Source: Notospermus geniculatus (Eukaryota; Nemertea; Pilidiophora; Heteronemertea; Lineidae). From it: DNA of 64,000 bases. The notes under the pieces were generated by a model. The model was not told where the DNA came from. It saw only the letters and a program-made list of their open reading frames with translations, and ran no database searches. The DNA lies in contig NMRB01000721.1 in NCBI GenBank assembly GCA_002633025.1, positions 97,941 to 161,940 of the forward strand, in the 5' to 3' direction. Made by a program: the position numbers and the translations under genes. Of the stretch, positions 1 to 11,240 are shown piece by piece; the stretch's first letter is position 1, and each line of letters begins with the position of its first letter.

Positions 1-1
1 G

Positions 2-652
2 GCTAAAGCCATAGATATACAAACATTGAGAACCCCCAAACAAAAAACAACCAAGTCAAATGACATCTGCTTTGTGCATACCTATAACCCGTCTAATCTT
101 AACATGCACAATGTTATTGCGAAGCATGTAGACTTTCTGAAACAGGACAAAAAACTCAAAGAAATGCTTGAGACCAATAAGATAATAAATGCCAACAGAC
201 AACCCCCAAGTTTGAAAAGAATTCTTACAAAAGCATCATTTAAAACATCTGATTCCAAACCAAAAGTGACCAAATGTGGGAAATCCAGGTGTAAATTATG
301 TGATTACATTATCACTGGGGAAAGTTTCACATTTAACACAGGGGAAACCTTTCACGTAAATGCTTCTATGAACTGTGATACTTTAAATGCCGTTTATGTA
401 ATTCGTTGTCAAGGATGCAAACAAACATATGTGGGAGAAACAACCAACATACGGAATCGGATGAATTTGCACATACAACATATACGGAACCCAGAATTAG
501 GAATCCAGCATGTTTCTCGTCACTTAGATTCATGTGGGGGAGGCAAATTTCAATTCTTTCCATTCTTTAAAATGAAAAGTGAGTCAATAACTCGAAGAAG
601 GATTCAAGAAAATTACTTCATCAGCAAGTTTAAAGCGGAACTAAACCGTTAA
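2..652 (+). CDS. Penelope-like retroelement ORF, C-terminal GIY-YIG part (5' partial)
   Basis: The frame is open from the window edge, so the N-terminal reverse transcriptase part lies outside; the codon at 26 is TTG and not a real start. Counting from 26, a cysteine cluster CGKSRCKLC sits at residues 84-92. A GIY-YIG nuclease domain follows: AVYVIRC at 122-128, TYVGETTN at 134-141, arginines near 142-144, and a candidate metal-binding Glu in IQENYF near 195. This cysteine-plus-GIY-YIG order is known for the C-terminus of Penelope-like elements, whose endonuclease nicks target DNA for reverse transcription. The visible frame has no internal stop and ends at TAA 650-652. The class call is confident; the clade is not. 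Confidence 0.85.
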   Translation, partial: AKAIDIQTLRTPKQKTTKSNDICFVHTYNPSNLNMHNVIAKHVDFLKQDKKLKEMLETNKIINANRQPPSLKRILTKASFKTSDSKPKVTKCGKSRCKLCDYIITGESFTFNTGETFHVNASMNCDTLNAVYVIRCQGCKQTYVGETTNIRNRMNLHIQHIRNPELGIQHVSRHLDSCGGGKFQFFPFFKMKSESITRRRIQENYFISKFKAELNR

Positions 653-940
653 TAATATAATTATTTTGCACAGCCTTGTCAGAGTGATTAAGGAATTTCT
701 GCTTTGATCTTGCCTACCATTTAGAGCTTCGCTTCATTCGCTTCAATAATTAGCCCTTTTAAAATCAGGGCCTATTGTAATCCTGGTATTATTTCAACAT
801 TTTGCCTGAACCTGCTTTGCGACAGGTTATGTGTATATATATCTCATGTAAATAATATGTGTTCATTCCCACTGAAGATTTCCAAGAGGAATGAAAGCGC
901 TATGGGACATTAAAATATATACAATGAGAATTCCAGCCTA
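653..940 (+). other. Penelope-like element 3' tail with hammerhead-like core
   Basis: This AT-rich stretch follows the GIY-YIG stop codon. At 872-896 it holds CTGAAGA, a short stem (TTTCC/GGAAT) and GAAA, resembling a hammerhead ribozyme core (CUGAUGA, stem II, GAAA) with one substitution. Penelope-like elements are known to carry hammerhead motifs in their repeats. I could not fold a convincing stem III, so activity is not claimed. The element probably ends near 930-940 in an A/T-rich run. Confidence 0.5.
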
Positions 941-988
941 AGTTACATTTTTTTCGAAAACTACAGGATATGGTCACTGCAACTTTAT

Positions 989-1136
989 GGGCTGTATGCA
1001 CCAAACGAAGATTATCTTGAACTCAGGTTGAGCCACAGCTTTTCAATTGTTCAGGTTTGCCAGGGCATGATGTGACAATGGAAAAGTTGTGGCTCAACCT
1101 GAGTTCACGATAATCTTCATTTGGTGCATACCGCCC
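989..1136. repeat. foldback MITE
   Basis: Two arms of about 55-60 bases are inverted copies. The left begins GGGCTGTATGCACCAAA and the right ends TTTGGTGCATACCGCCC; both contain the CTCAGGTTGAGCCACA block or its complement. No coding capacity. The terminal motif is shared with the single arm at 41339. Confidence 0.75.
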
Positions 1137-1874
1137 TATATCTACCTGAAGTAACTGGCTTCAGAATTGAGCTAAATGTATCAACTTGGTGTCTTTACAA
1201 CTGATTTTACGATTTCATTTAATATTGGTTAGCTGCTGAAAATGAAATGTGACTGCTCATCAAGTTTGGCCTCCAAGGCACTATTATTCATCTGTGTGAT
1301 TTTACTAATTGTTTGATGATCAATATATGGCTGCCGTACTGGAATTCACGATGATCCATTCTCTTTTCTGCAATTTTGATTGGTGTAACAATTTGGATAA
1401 GTCATGTGCAGACCCCACTATTTGCAAGTTCACGAGATAATACATGTATTGGTCTCATTTCCGTAATCCTTTCATGAAAAACACCGCCGGTGACATCGAT
1501 TTCGGCCTTCCCGCATTGACTTTTCTTTGATTCGTATGTATTAGTTTCTGCACAGGAATATCACAATAGAAAGCAAGTTAGCTAAAGAATCAAAATTACT
1601 TTCTGGCATCTGCAGCAAACGAAGCCAAACTAGAACAGGTCATTGACCATCCCCCAAAAGTTCAAGTAAAAGCATTGCTAGCTTTGATGAATATCAGCCA
1701 ATGTGTTGAGTCGGATGAAAAGAGATGAAACCTTTACAAAAGCCAAAGTGTGTCACGAATGGAATCCAGAAGTGGACTCCAACTAACAAGAGTATACATC
1801 CCACATGGTCTTCATCCCATCAGTTAAGTAGTTGCATCGCATTGTAATTCCTCTTCAATAGTGATGTCAATGAA
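1137..1874. other. non-coding stretch, nothing recognised
   Basis: AT-rich sequence with no long ORF. A short part near 1290-1440 (ending ttcacgatgatccattctc) resembles the degenerate repeats at 3720-4200. I see nothing else. Confidence 0.4.
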
Positions 1875-2472
1875 ATGGTCCATGGACCATGTGCTCGCCC
1901 GTTTGAACATAATAGTGTAATGACAGAGACAGGTGCATGTCAGTTATATATATGAGCAATCTGGGTCAAGTCATTCCGAAGTTGCAGGACTTCAGTGATT
2001 TTGGGGTTATGCCACCTGGCGGCCATATTGGATGTCCGATCGGGCCAAAACTTCACATGTACATAAACGTCATCTAGAGGGAGCCACATAGCGCATTTGA
2101 GCGCTCTGGGTCAAGTCGTTCCTGAGTTAATAGCACATTTGATGATTTTGAAGATTGAATATGAAGACTCTTGGTGAAATAATTAAGAACTGTGGCAGGT
2201 TCGTTACTTTTATCGAACTTTGACCTCTGTGACCTTGAAAAGTAGGTCAAATCAAAAACCCGTTACATATGTTATGTTTCTGGTTTTTGGTTTTGGCCAC
2301 CTGGAGGCCAAGCCAAAAATAGAATCGGACCGAAACTTGGTGTCATAGGTCATCTGACCTATGGGTATATATGTACCAAGATTCAGATCAATAGCTCCAG
2401 CGGTTACGAAACGTGCCCTGCTAACAGACAACGACGGACGCTGACTGACGACTAAAGCTCACGGATGAGCTA
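1875..2472 (-). repeat. dispersed repeat family T, copy T1 (reverse orientation)
   Basis: One end is the perfect palindrome ATGGTCCATGGACCAT (1875-1890). The other is the near-palindrome AGCTCATCCGTGAGCT on the minus strand. The interior has family phrases such as 'gccgccaggtggc', 'tttcggtccgat' and 'cacgtttcgtaaccgctgg'. Further copies are T2-T6 at 13.6, 33.9, 37.1, 42.4 and 45.95 kb. No ORF, so it is probably non-autonomous. Confidence 0.7.
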
Positions 2473-2603
2473 AAAATTCAGAAGCTCAGAAGGGAAGTTT
2501 GAGACACAGGAGACGATTTATCTGACAACAACAAAGGATAAAATACTCTCCATCATGTCATTGACAGCACTTGTTGTCTTTCTGCCTTTTGTAGTCCTTT
2601 AGA

Positions 2604-2900
2604 TAGGGCCACGGTGGTACAGCGGTTCAGGTGTTCGACAAGCGCTTAGAGAGTCCCGGGTTGGAATCCCACTGTGGCGTGAAACTTTGGGCAAGTTTCT
2701 TTACCATACTGGCATCTCTCCAGCCAGGTGTATAAATGGGTAAGACCTACAGTTCGGAAATGCTCAGATTGTAGCGCTGAATGAGCAGATCATCTGAGTT
2801 CTACTGAAAGGCTTCAGGATAGACTGGGGTTAAAGTATAAAGTCGTGTGACACCTCTACTGTGTTGTTGATACCGGAGTATAAACCCAAACGTTGACTTT
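2604..2900 (+). mobile_element. tRNA-derived SINE
   Basis: The head resembles a tRNA with pol III boxes: an A-box-like tggtacagcggttcagg near 2613 and a B-box-like GGTTGGAATCCC near 2658. The body (ttgggcaagtttctttacc ... gtataaatgggta) is typical of invertebrate tRNA-SINEs. The 3' end is not sharp. No target duplication identified. Confidence 0.65.
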
Positions 2901-3177
2901 AAAGGGAATTAGAATAACTAAGAATAATTTCGTGGGCCACAAAATTCACAATTTTAAAATGGCAAATTTCATATTTTTGCAGATGATTAACTCTCTAGAT
3001 AACCCAAATTTGCAGTGAACTTGTTTTAAATGTTATTCGGAGGCAGCAAAGCCACAGTATGTGTGCAGATATACTCTTAGTTGGCAACAAATTCCCAATG
3101 TGAGGGCTGTAAAAGTGACTCAAGATCGTTTCATTCTCCATTAAGACACCTTGACTGGCACAACCAGTTCGCTTTAA

Positions 3178-3381
3178 AGGAGCACGGTGTTGGATCTCAA
3201 ATGCGTTATTTGACTGCCGACGTAGAGGGAGCCACCTAGCGGCAGTAAGACGAACTAGAAAAATGCATTACAAAATGTACGCAGTAAATAGGATCATTCG
3301 CCGAAACGTAGTTAGTCACTCGGGTTGGAGAGTGGCGTAGTGGCGCCGGCTGTCGAGAAAAAGTGGCAATACCGTGCTCCT
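3178..3381. mobile_element. MITE with TTAA target duplication
   Basis: Terminal inverted repeat AGGAGCACGGT / ACCGTGCTCCT, flanked on both sides by TTAA (3174-3177 and 3382-3385). The length is 204 bp with no coding capacity. A diverged reverse-oriented copy is at 44732-44973. TTAA duplications are known for piggyBac and Kolobok families; which one supplies the transposase cannot be told here. Confidence 0.8.
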
Positions 3382-3719
3382 TTAACTTGGACTCTGATGA
3401 TGCAGGGTACCAGTGTAAAAGAATCTATGTCCCCCCATATGTGATGTCCCCCAACAATACATTTACGGATTAAGCGGCACCATTGAATTGGACTATAGAG
3501 ACCACGACCCTTAATCCTGTGACAAACAATGCAGGGGGACACCAGGAGGGTGAGTACATTAGATTTTATCGCACCTGTACTTAATCTTTCTAATCGTTAT
3601 GTTTCAGGATTAGTGTTTTCACTGTTAAAGTCCCATTTTCTGTAAAAAAATCAGTTTCTTCGTTCTACATTACCTCAATGATGATCAATTACAGGCTCTA
3701 CATGTATATTGGAATTAAC

Positions 3720-4200
3720 GATGAGCCATTCATTTCTTTTGCAGTATAAATAGTTTAAATGACATCTTTGACCCAGATAACCTATTTAAAGACAACAAAT
3801 TTATTCATCTCGCTCAATTGTCAGGTAAGTAGTTAGGTGGACGTAAAGGTACAGCCGCCGTATTTGCAGCCATTTTGGATTTCACCATTATCCCGTTCTT
3901 TTTTAATCCTGTAAATGGTTTTAACGGATTCCTTGACCCATAAAACCTCTGAAAAGACACCAAATTTATACATCTAGCGCAATTCTGAAGCCAGTTAGGG
4001 TAGATGTGAAGTCGCGGCGGACATATTTGCGGCCATTTTGGATTTCAGCATTATTCCGTCCTAAAAAAATTTTACCGTGTAAATGGTTTTAATGGATTCC
4101 TTGATCCCCAAAACCTTGGTAACACCAAATTCACCCCTCTAGCACAATTATACAGGGAGTTATTGCGGCGGCCATCTTGGACGCCATCTTGAATTCCACC
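3720..4200 (+). repeat. degenerate tandem repeat, three units of roughly 150 bp
   Basis: Phrases such as 'gtaaatggttttaa.ggattccttga', 'acaccaaatttatacatctagc' and 'gcggccattttggatttcagcattatt' recur in order near 3750-3900, 3900-4060 and 4065-4190. No ORF of interest. Confidence 0.6.
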
Positions 4201-4843
4201 TTTCTGCCCCACATCTGGAATGTCTACCCAATTTTTTTTCAATCTCCTAGGGGTCCCCTACAAGGATCAAGAGTCAAAATTAGGGGATATACGATTGCAC
4301 ACAGGACCCCCCATCCCCAGGACTATAAGGAACTGTGGCACAGGTTGAAAACTAATTTGACGTAATCGTCGCTCCTCTGCTAAATATCATCTGCCTCATG
4401 TGAGCAAGTTCGTAGATATCAAGCACGTCCACGTCCACACTGCAGAACAACTGAATGCAAGACTGTTGGAATGGTTAAACGCACGAAAAACAACCCCCTA
4501 ACCATGTTTAGCGAATTTCTTTGTTCTGAAATCGAACGATTAACCGCGCGAGTCTGCCGAGACGCATCTTCGACAACCGAAGGGTGGTGCGGGCCACGGT
4601 TTCTTGGGCGGCGCCTTCGTTGCTCCCTCCCCAACCCTTCGAGAAATCCACAGGTCCCACGCGAATCTGGCGCGCTGCCAACGCATTTGATTTTGACCAA
4701 TCAGAGTACGTTTTGCATCGGCATGTTTGGGCGTAGGTCACATGATCAAAACATGGCCGTCTGTTGAAATGGTTGATGCGGAGAGATGATTGAGAGGAAA
4801 ATATTGAAATTTTACCGAATTTCCAGGAATTGACGACGGAAAT

Positions 4844-6036
4844 ATGTCGTACAGGTACTGTTGTGTGTGTGGAGATGGCGTTTAACCATTCCAACAGTCT
4901 ACAAAACGGAGGAACATCGGCCCACTGCCCACAATTCGGCAGTTGATTTGTACATTTGCGGGGCCTGACAGTATAAGTTCTGATGACGACGTTGCGTGCC
5001 GGCCGTGTTTCAATAAACTAAATAAAATTGAACACTTTAATACTGAGATGTTGGCCAAAGTGAAACATTTGGAGGAGGAGAGGGACAAGTGTGTCAATGA
5101 GATAAAGTTAAAGCTGGCAGCAAAGTCTACCGGTGGTGGTGCATGTTCTAATGGTGGACCAAGGCCTAGGCCTAGTACTACAAGTGCTAGTAGTACAAGT
5201 AGGGAACCAAGCCTACCCAGCCCTGCAAATGTCAGCAGTGTGAAAAGGAAAGCACAGTCTCCCTATGTTCCAATAATGCCAACTGTCAAGAGACTGGACA
5301 CAAAGAGGACACCAATTTGCCCCAGACCTGCTTCCAACATTGTCATTGACAGCCAGTGCGAGTGACAATCAACTGCAACCTGCTGTTCCATCGAAAGCCA
5401 AGCGGAGATTGACAATGGCGATACCTTCAAAAACTCAAGACTCTTGAGCAGGAAAGGGCGGACAACAATTCAGTCATTCCAGACATGGCAGAATATGTTG
5501 AAAGGAAGGTTCAGGTTAGTTTGAAGTCTGTCTCTCTTGGTTCCTATCATGCCTACAATTCCTCTGTCTTTTCTCCAACTTAAAAGAGTGCTACTAGCTG
5601 TCACAAAGATGTACACTGACACCTCTGCCTTTTCCTAAAATCATTAAATTAGTTTGATGGATTTTCTCAGTTATTTCAAGGTGATACCTTTACTGATGTT
5701 TTCTGCTGTGTAGTTATGATCGGCGTACAATTCCAGTTTGCAAAATTATTTTTTTCATTTTTTATTTTTTTAGATAAGGATAAAGCAGGAGTCGAAAGAC
5801 ATTGTCACTAATGTGCACGACAAAGAGATGAGGAAACTTGTGCAGGCTATACAAATCGAAGAACACTTTTTACCAGTAACTTTCTTCAACAGCTGTGGTG
5901 TATCCTTTTTGTGAAAGCAGGAGTCGAAAGACATTGTCACTAATGTGCACGACAAAGAGATGAGGAAACTTGTGCAGGCTATACAAATCGAAGAACACTT
6001 TTTACCAGTAACTTTCTTCAACAGCTGTGGTGTATC
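4844..6036 (+). pseudogene. Academ-type transposase, N-terminal exons (broken)
   Basis: ATG at 4844 begins MSYRYCCVCGDG, a zinc-binding start. An in-frame TAA follows at 4883, after which the same frame continues with ICTFAGPDSISSDDD and VACRPCFNKL, giving a second CxxC pair. A coiled-coil-like stretch (HLEEERDKC) and a Ser/Thr/Pro-rich linker come next. A further frame break near 5365 precedes LEQERADNN and a donor at 5515. Exon 2 starts at 5774 after TTTTTAG and encodes IRIKQESKDIVTNVHDKEMR; it is duplicated in frame (132-bp period). The missing downstream exons correspond in type to those at 22884-27641, so this is the same family's N-terminus. Confidence 0.6.
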
Positions 6037-6043
6037 CTTTTTG
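5782..6043 (+). repeat. 132-bp tandem duplication inside a transposase exon
   Basis: The block starting AAAGCAGGAGTCGAAAG occurs at 5782 and again at 5914, nearly identical. The period equals 44 codons, so the frame is kept. The second copy ends where the next transposon inserts. Confidence 0.9.
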
Positions 6044-9000
6044 TAGGCACTTGGACAACGTCGCGTCACCGACCGTTGATCGTGATGACGTGATGACGTC
6101 ATCAATTTTCAAAGGGCTGAAAAATTCGGGGTACGAAAATGCGGTTTTCGGGTGGCTAGCTTTGCTTAATTTCTCTGTTTAGACGCCATTTTGAAAATCT
6201 TGGCAACGAGATGCCACTCCGTTTTTGTCCGGTTCGATTTGCGTGATTTTTCGAAAAGTTACGGCTTTTTGGATTGGTAAGGTAAGTTCAGACCCTTATT
6301 TCACCCCCTCAATATCACCAAGCATCAAAAAATGCTACATAAGCATTGTTTTAACCCAATAAAGTTTGTTTATGCCAAGTTTGACGGCGATCGAATCAGG
6401 CGCAGACAGTTCCCCGAGGTCCGCCATGTTGCATGGTCTGCTTGAGCGGTTCGATTTTTCGAGAAAATGACGATCGATATTTCTGCAAATAATTCAGTCA
6501 GTAAATGCTTATATTGAAAAATAATGTTCAAAAACAGTACGTTAGATATTGATAAGCACATATATGACAAGTTTTGAACTTATTTTCCGTGTACTTTGGA
6601 GGATTGATCGGATTAGTTGGGGATACTTTTTGGACAGAGTGAAGGCTATTTTGGGCCTCGCGGGTCACGTGACCAGAATGGACGATGTTGATTGGCTGCT
6701 GACGATGTGATTTGTAAACAACCCCACGTGGAGTTGTGTTTATGTTGGAATACTGACTGAATTATGTTGATTTGTATGGATATTGTCACTTTATTGAATA
6801 AAATACTTTCTTTTTCAGAAAATGCCTGCAATACCTGAGGTTGAGGTCAAACCTTTGAAGACTTCTGAGGATGTTCGTGTGTTGATACAGACATTCAAGG
6901 CTGATTTAAATGAACAAGATAAACTTACTGTGAATACGATTCGCAAGGGATTGGTGTATTTTCTTCACACCCTCAATCATTCAAAAAAGTACTTCAGGGC
7001 AACTGCTAGACGATTAATTCAGATTGCCACACTTAACGGGGTAATCAGTGAGACCCAAAGCACAGAACAATTTCTTTTGGTGAATGTAGGTCGATCAGTT
7101 TCCCGGCTTGTAGCAGAGGTGGACTCCAAGAAAAAAAATCTCTGTAGAGATGCAGGTCGTATCTGTTCGTTGTTAACCGAGAAATTCATGTTTCCAACAT
7201 CAACATGTCCATCTCCAAGGGTTGAGCAACCACCACAGGATACAGACTCGAACTGTTCACCTGGGAAAAGGGATTGTCCTGATCCAAACCTGCCTCCTCC
7301 TCCTCCCAAAAAGCAGAAGACTGCTTGCTCTCCAAGGAAGTTAAAGACGGACTGTGCTAAATGTAGAAATCGGCGAAAGTCTGTGAAAAAGTTAGTTGAT
7401 TTAAATAAAATCAGGAAGGAAGAAGTGGACGATGTGTATGTTTCCTCAGCTGAAGGTAGGACTTTGAGACAGGCACTTCAAAGGAAGCAGGGCATTGAAG
7501 AAAAGATCAGGAAAGACAGACTGATGTTAAGGAAACATTTACATAAAGCTACTCTTGAACTTAAGGCTCTCACACATGGTAGGAATGAGACTGAAGTAAA
7601 GAAGAAGGTGAAAAAGAAGAAACGGAAGTGCTTACACTTAAAAAAACTGAATGATTGCCAGAAGGAATTAAAACAGCTGAGAAAGGAACTGAAGGAACAA
7701 GAGATTGCTAACGAGAGGTTACATGCCGTCATTGCTGAAGATGCAGAGGATGCCCCCACAATATCAGTTAGAAAAGACTGTAAAACATTTAGTGCTGGGT
7801 ACAGGAAGGCTGCATATAGTTGTTTACTGAGTCAAGTACCTGTCGAAAAGATAGGGTCAGTTATTGCTAGTGTAGTGAAAGAGGTTGTTGGATTGGATGT
7901 TGACAAATCTGTGGATGCTTCTACTGCCGCTCAGTTTGCATACGAACTTAATGTGCTTAGTGATGTTCAGGTTTCTGAATCCATGGTCAAAGAAGATAAC
8001 TTGACTTTAGCTTAGGATGCCACATCCCTTCGTGCAGATCATGTAAATGAAGTTCATATCATGTTCCCTGGGGAGCCCCCAAAGGATTAGCTCTTCAGAT
8101 AGCTGCAATACCTGGTGGAACAACAGAGGACTATTCTGAACATATCACGAATGCTCTCAAGGATGTCCTTACGACATACAGTCTGTGTCATGGTCTGAAT
8201 GAGCTGGAGCAGGTGCAGCTGCAGAAACAGGTTACTTCAAAAGTGAAAAATACCATGTCTGATCGTGTGGCCGTAAACCATTGTGTAAGACTGAAGTTGG
8301 AGGAAGATTTAGACATAAATCTTCTTGAACTGAAGTGCCAGGTACACCCACTTGATGGCATTGCCTCGGAGGCTAGGTCTACCTTGAAAAAATTGGAGAA
8401 AGAACAGAATGTCACTGGAAAGTTGTTTGGAAAAGATTGTGCTGCAGCCAACCTCATTTATTGCCTTTCCAAAATGAGATACAAGCAAGGAAAAGGTGAC
8501 CCCAAAGGATTCAAAGCATTTCTGAAGAAAGAACATATACCTCCTAAAGTAATTGTCAGATACGTAGGAAACCGTTTACATGTGTTGTTCCACCTTGCTG
8601 GTGTTTTCTACTCTCTCAAGGAAAAACTGCTGGATTACTTGAAGAACGACTGTAATAACCACACAGGTCTGCGGACGAGTCTTATCACTGACCTAGAGAA
8701 TCCATCTCTTCAGCTCCATCTCAGAGGCTTGGGACTTATTGGCAAAATAATAACTGGTCCATGGATGAGGGTCATGTACGGGAACCAAGCAAAGAAGTCG
8801 AACCTTGAGGTGGTACCACAACTCAAGCATGCAGTGGCTAATCTTGAACGCCTGATTGAGGATCCTCTTGATCTCGTCCAGAGGAGAAGTGACATTTTTG
8901 GCGATGCTCTCATCATGGAGGATCAAGCTCCTGCTGACGATGACTCTGATAAGGAATCGAAGACAGTTCCGAAGTGTCCAAGCGTGTTAGCTAGTCTTCA

Positions 9001-10540
9001 GCTTCCTGTTGCTGATGCTGTTCAAGCTGAGGAACTGAAAGTCGTTGTTCTGGCTCTGCTTGAAGGAACTCTGAAAGTTCTGCGCCGTCAACTTCAGCCA
9101 TATTTGACAGGAGAACTTTCCTCCCCATCTCCGGAGATGCTTGTCCAATCCCAGTCGGCTCCAATCCACAACATCTTTAGTGAGCGTGTCTTCGGGATTA
9201 CAGACTCCCAGGTTAGGAGGGCACCCAACGCCACCACAGGATTTGTAGATGGAAAGGTCAAGGCGACTCAAAACCACACACTTGATTGGCTGAAATCAAA
9301 AGAAGAAAGTGAGCAAGATTCGTTGATAAAGTTTGCTATCAAAAGAGCTAGAGCTGTTAGAAATGAAAGGAGAAAGCGCGAAGAGGCAATGGATCAAATC
9401 TATCAGGAGAGACAGAAAGCCAAAAAACAAGCAAAGGATCAAAAAAGCCGAAACAAAATTGAACAAAACTTTAAAAAACTGGATTCTGGCACAACCTTGG
9501 ATGAAATTTTGGACATGGTTGACATTGCACCTGACAGACTAGACACCGTTCGGTCAATTGTTGCTGACAGTCGATGGCTTATTGACAAATCTGTCGAGCA
9601 TTTCTGGTACCTGGATGGTGTAGATACTTTATATCACGGCAAGATCATGGACATTACCCCAAATCCCAATAAGAGAACAAAATCAAAGCGAGCAACAATA
9701 ACAAAAGCTGTTCTTTGCTACTGGTCAGACCAGGAAAATGAAGATGATGGTGAGGACAGTGCAATCCCGGTGACACAAATACTCACGGATTACATTCTTG
9801 GGGACCTTGTCTTCACTTAATGTCTTGAAATACATGTAGATCGGTGAGTGATCTCTGTTGATTGTTGCCTCCATGTTCTTTCATTTAAGTTGAAATGTTT
9901 GTATTCATGTTCCTGACTTTCCAAGCTTCATTTTGATACCATACATGATGGGGGTTCGTCAAAAATTGAAATCGCCAAGTTTTTTCAATATGGCCGCCAC
10001 TGAATCCAATATGGCCGCCAATTACGCGATGTTTCTTGGTGGTGTGAAGTGATAACATTATTGTAATTCCATTCAAACTGAAGCTTATTTAACTTGCCAT
10101 TTCTTGTAAATAAGTTCTTTTATTTAATGTTGGTTTACCTTTGATCCATCAGTATGCCGTCAATTGACCTTGACCTTGGGGCGGTCAAGGTCATTTGCGG
10201 AAGCCAAGTCCGCCAAAAATATATTGCCCTGATATTGGATAATACACCCCCCAAATTTTATCAGGATATCTTTAATAGGTAAAAAGTTATGTCAGTTTGA
10301 ATATGCCTTTGCTAATTGTGAGGAAAACCTGTTTTCTTGTCACAGTTTTATTGTCTTTCGTCTTGGTAATTACAGTTAACAAAGTGCCCCCAAGCTAGCG
10401 CCTTCAAAGTGGCATATCTCGGCTCGTATGAACCCTATGACAACAAATAAGGTGTCATTTTGCAGCATTTCTCATGCTCTTTGTCACTGCAGTGGAGAAA
10501 CATTCATTTGATAAACTTTGAAAAAATGTCCAAGTGCCTA
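6044..10540 (+). mobile_element. 4.5-kb DDE-type DNA transposon of unassigned superfamily
   Basis: The ends are perfect 14-bp inverted repeats, TAGGCACTTGGACA (6044-6057) and its complement (10527-10540). Both are flanked by CTTTTTG (6037-6043 and 10541-10547), a 7-bp target duplication; reading the ends one base further out gives a 5-bp TTTTT alternative. One long coding region (6822-9820) lies on the plus strand. The flanks hold 780 bp of 5' and 700 bp of 3' non-coding DNA with GACGTGATGACGTCATCA near the 5' end. It sits inside Academ copy A, so it is younger than that copy. Confidence 0.85.
6822..9820 (+). pseudogene. putative DDE-type transposase, about 990 residues, two breaks
   Basis: ATG at 6822 follows a TTTTTCAG tract, so it may open a spliced exon. 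The first 397 residues contain a Pro-rich linker, a CxxC (CAKC) with a basic region, and a Lys-rich coiled coil. At 8013-8015 TAG replaces what is probably a Trp codon just before DATSLRADHVNEVHI, a candidate first catalytic Asp. A frame change follows near 8070-8085. The second frame carries QVHPLDGIASEAR (candidate second Asp), GKDCAAANLI, YVGNRLHVLFHLAG, and HNIFSERVFG (candidate catalytic Glu), then a charged C-terminal coiled coil. This architecture recalls a large, poorly named animal transposase family seen in cnidarians and amphioxus (from memory). I do not assign a superfamily. Confidence 0.6.
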
Positions 10541-10779
10541 CTTTTTGTGAATTTCCATGGATTATATTCATGTGTGTTTTGTGTGATGGAAGTGTATGGT
10601 TTGTTGATTTTTGCTGTCGCAAGCTTTGGTTTCCACTGGTCTGGAGAAGTGGCGGTGGCCATTTTCTATAGATCTACAGGCACTGACCTGTACATACTTT
10701 CTGCACATTTGCCCCGTGGTTATGTTCCTATGAATGATGTGCTTCAACTACACTCGACATTCTTTGTTGAGTGTGAATA
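10541..10779. other. flank of the 4.5-kb transposon, probably remaining Academ intron
   Basis: The sequence resumes after the 7-bp duplication with TTTTTGTGAATTTCC. No similarity to known domains is visible. It ends where the non-LTR ORF fragment begins. Confidence 0.35.
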
Positions 10780-11240
10780 ACCACTTAGGCCTAACCACAA
10801 ATGGAATGCCTCGACTCTCTATGGATGTGGTAAGTGACCTAAGAAATGCTAGGCTGTACAAAAGGTGTTCAACCAGGCGGGGATGTAGAGGCGGTAGAAA
10901 CCTTCAAAGGCCAATTCCTGTGGTCACATCCAGGTCATTGGTGCTACACAAATACGACCATAGGGTGCAGCTTAGACCGTCCTGGTCATTGCCTACTTTC
11001 AAGGGAAAGTCTTTCATTTCGAGTAATCTTGTTAAGGTTGCTATTGTCGAGAATGTCGAGACCGAGTTTCAAGTGTCCGATCAGAAGCTGAAGGCTTGCT
11101 GTATTAACCCTCGTTCTGTAAGAAACAAAACTCATTTTCTTGCTGACTATATTGTTTCAAATGACCTGGACATCCTGGCCGTAACAGAGACATGGCTGGG
11201 GACTGATACTGATGCTGTGATTCTAGCTGAACAGGGACCT
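10780..11240 (+). pseudogene. non-LTR retrotransposon fragment, start of the APE endonuclease
   Basis: The frame encodes a basic region (RCSTRRGCRGGRN, typical of the start of CR1/L2-like ORF2) followed by LKACCINPRSVRNK and DLDILAVTETWL. The Asn of INPRS and the Glu of TETWL match the first two conserved positions of the apurinic-type endonuclease. The reading frame is lost at 11241, where a Ccgtaag-rich repeat begins, so reverse transcriptase is absent. Loss of the 3' part points to later disruption, because simple 5' truncation would have kept the 3' end. Confidence 0.65.

Larger units (their letters stand above)
4460..6043 (+). mobile_element. Academ-type transposon, copy A, 5' part only
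   Basis: The terminal block starting CATCTTCGACAACCGAAGG (4565) is shared with 21362 and 21669 and, inverted and more diverged, with the end at 31340. Similarity among the copies seems to continue some 30-40 bp outside this motif, so the true terminus is uncertain. After about 280 bp of 5' non-coding DNA the transposase N-terminal exons follow (4844-5514 and from 5774). The copy is cut at 6044 by another transposon, and I find no 3' half of this copy. Confidence 0.65.

Noticed and set aside
7019-9277. Antisense ORFs (75-96 codons) across the 4.5-kb transposon
   Set aside because: Shadows of the plus-strand transposase frame.
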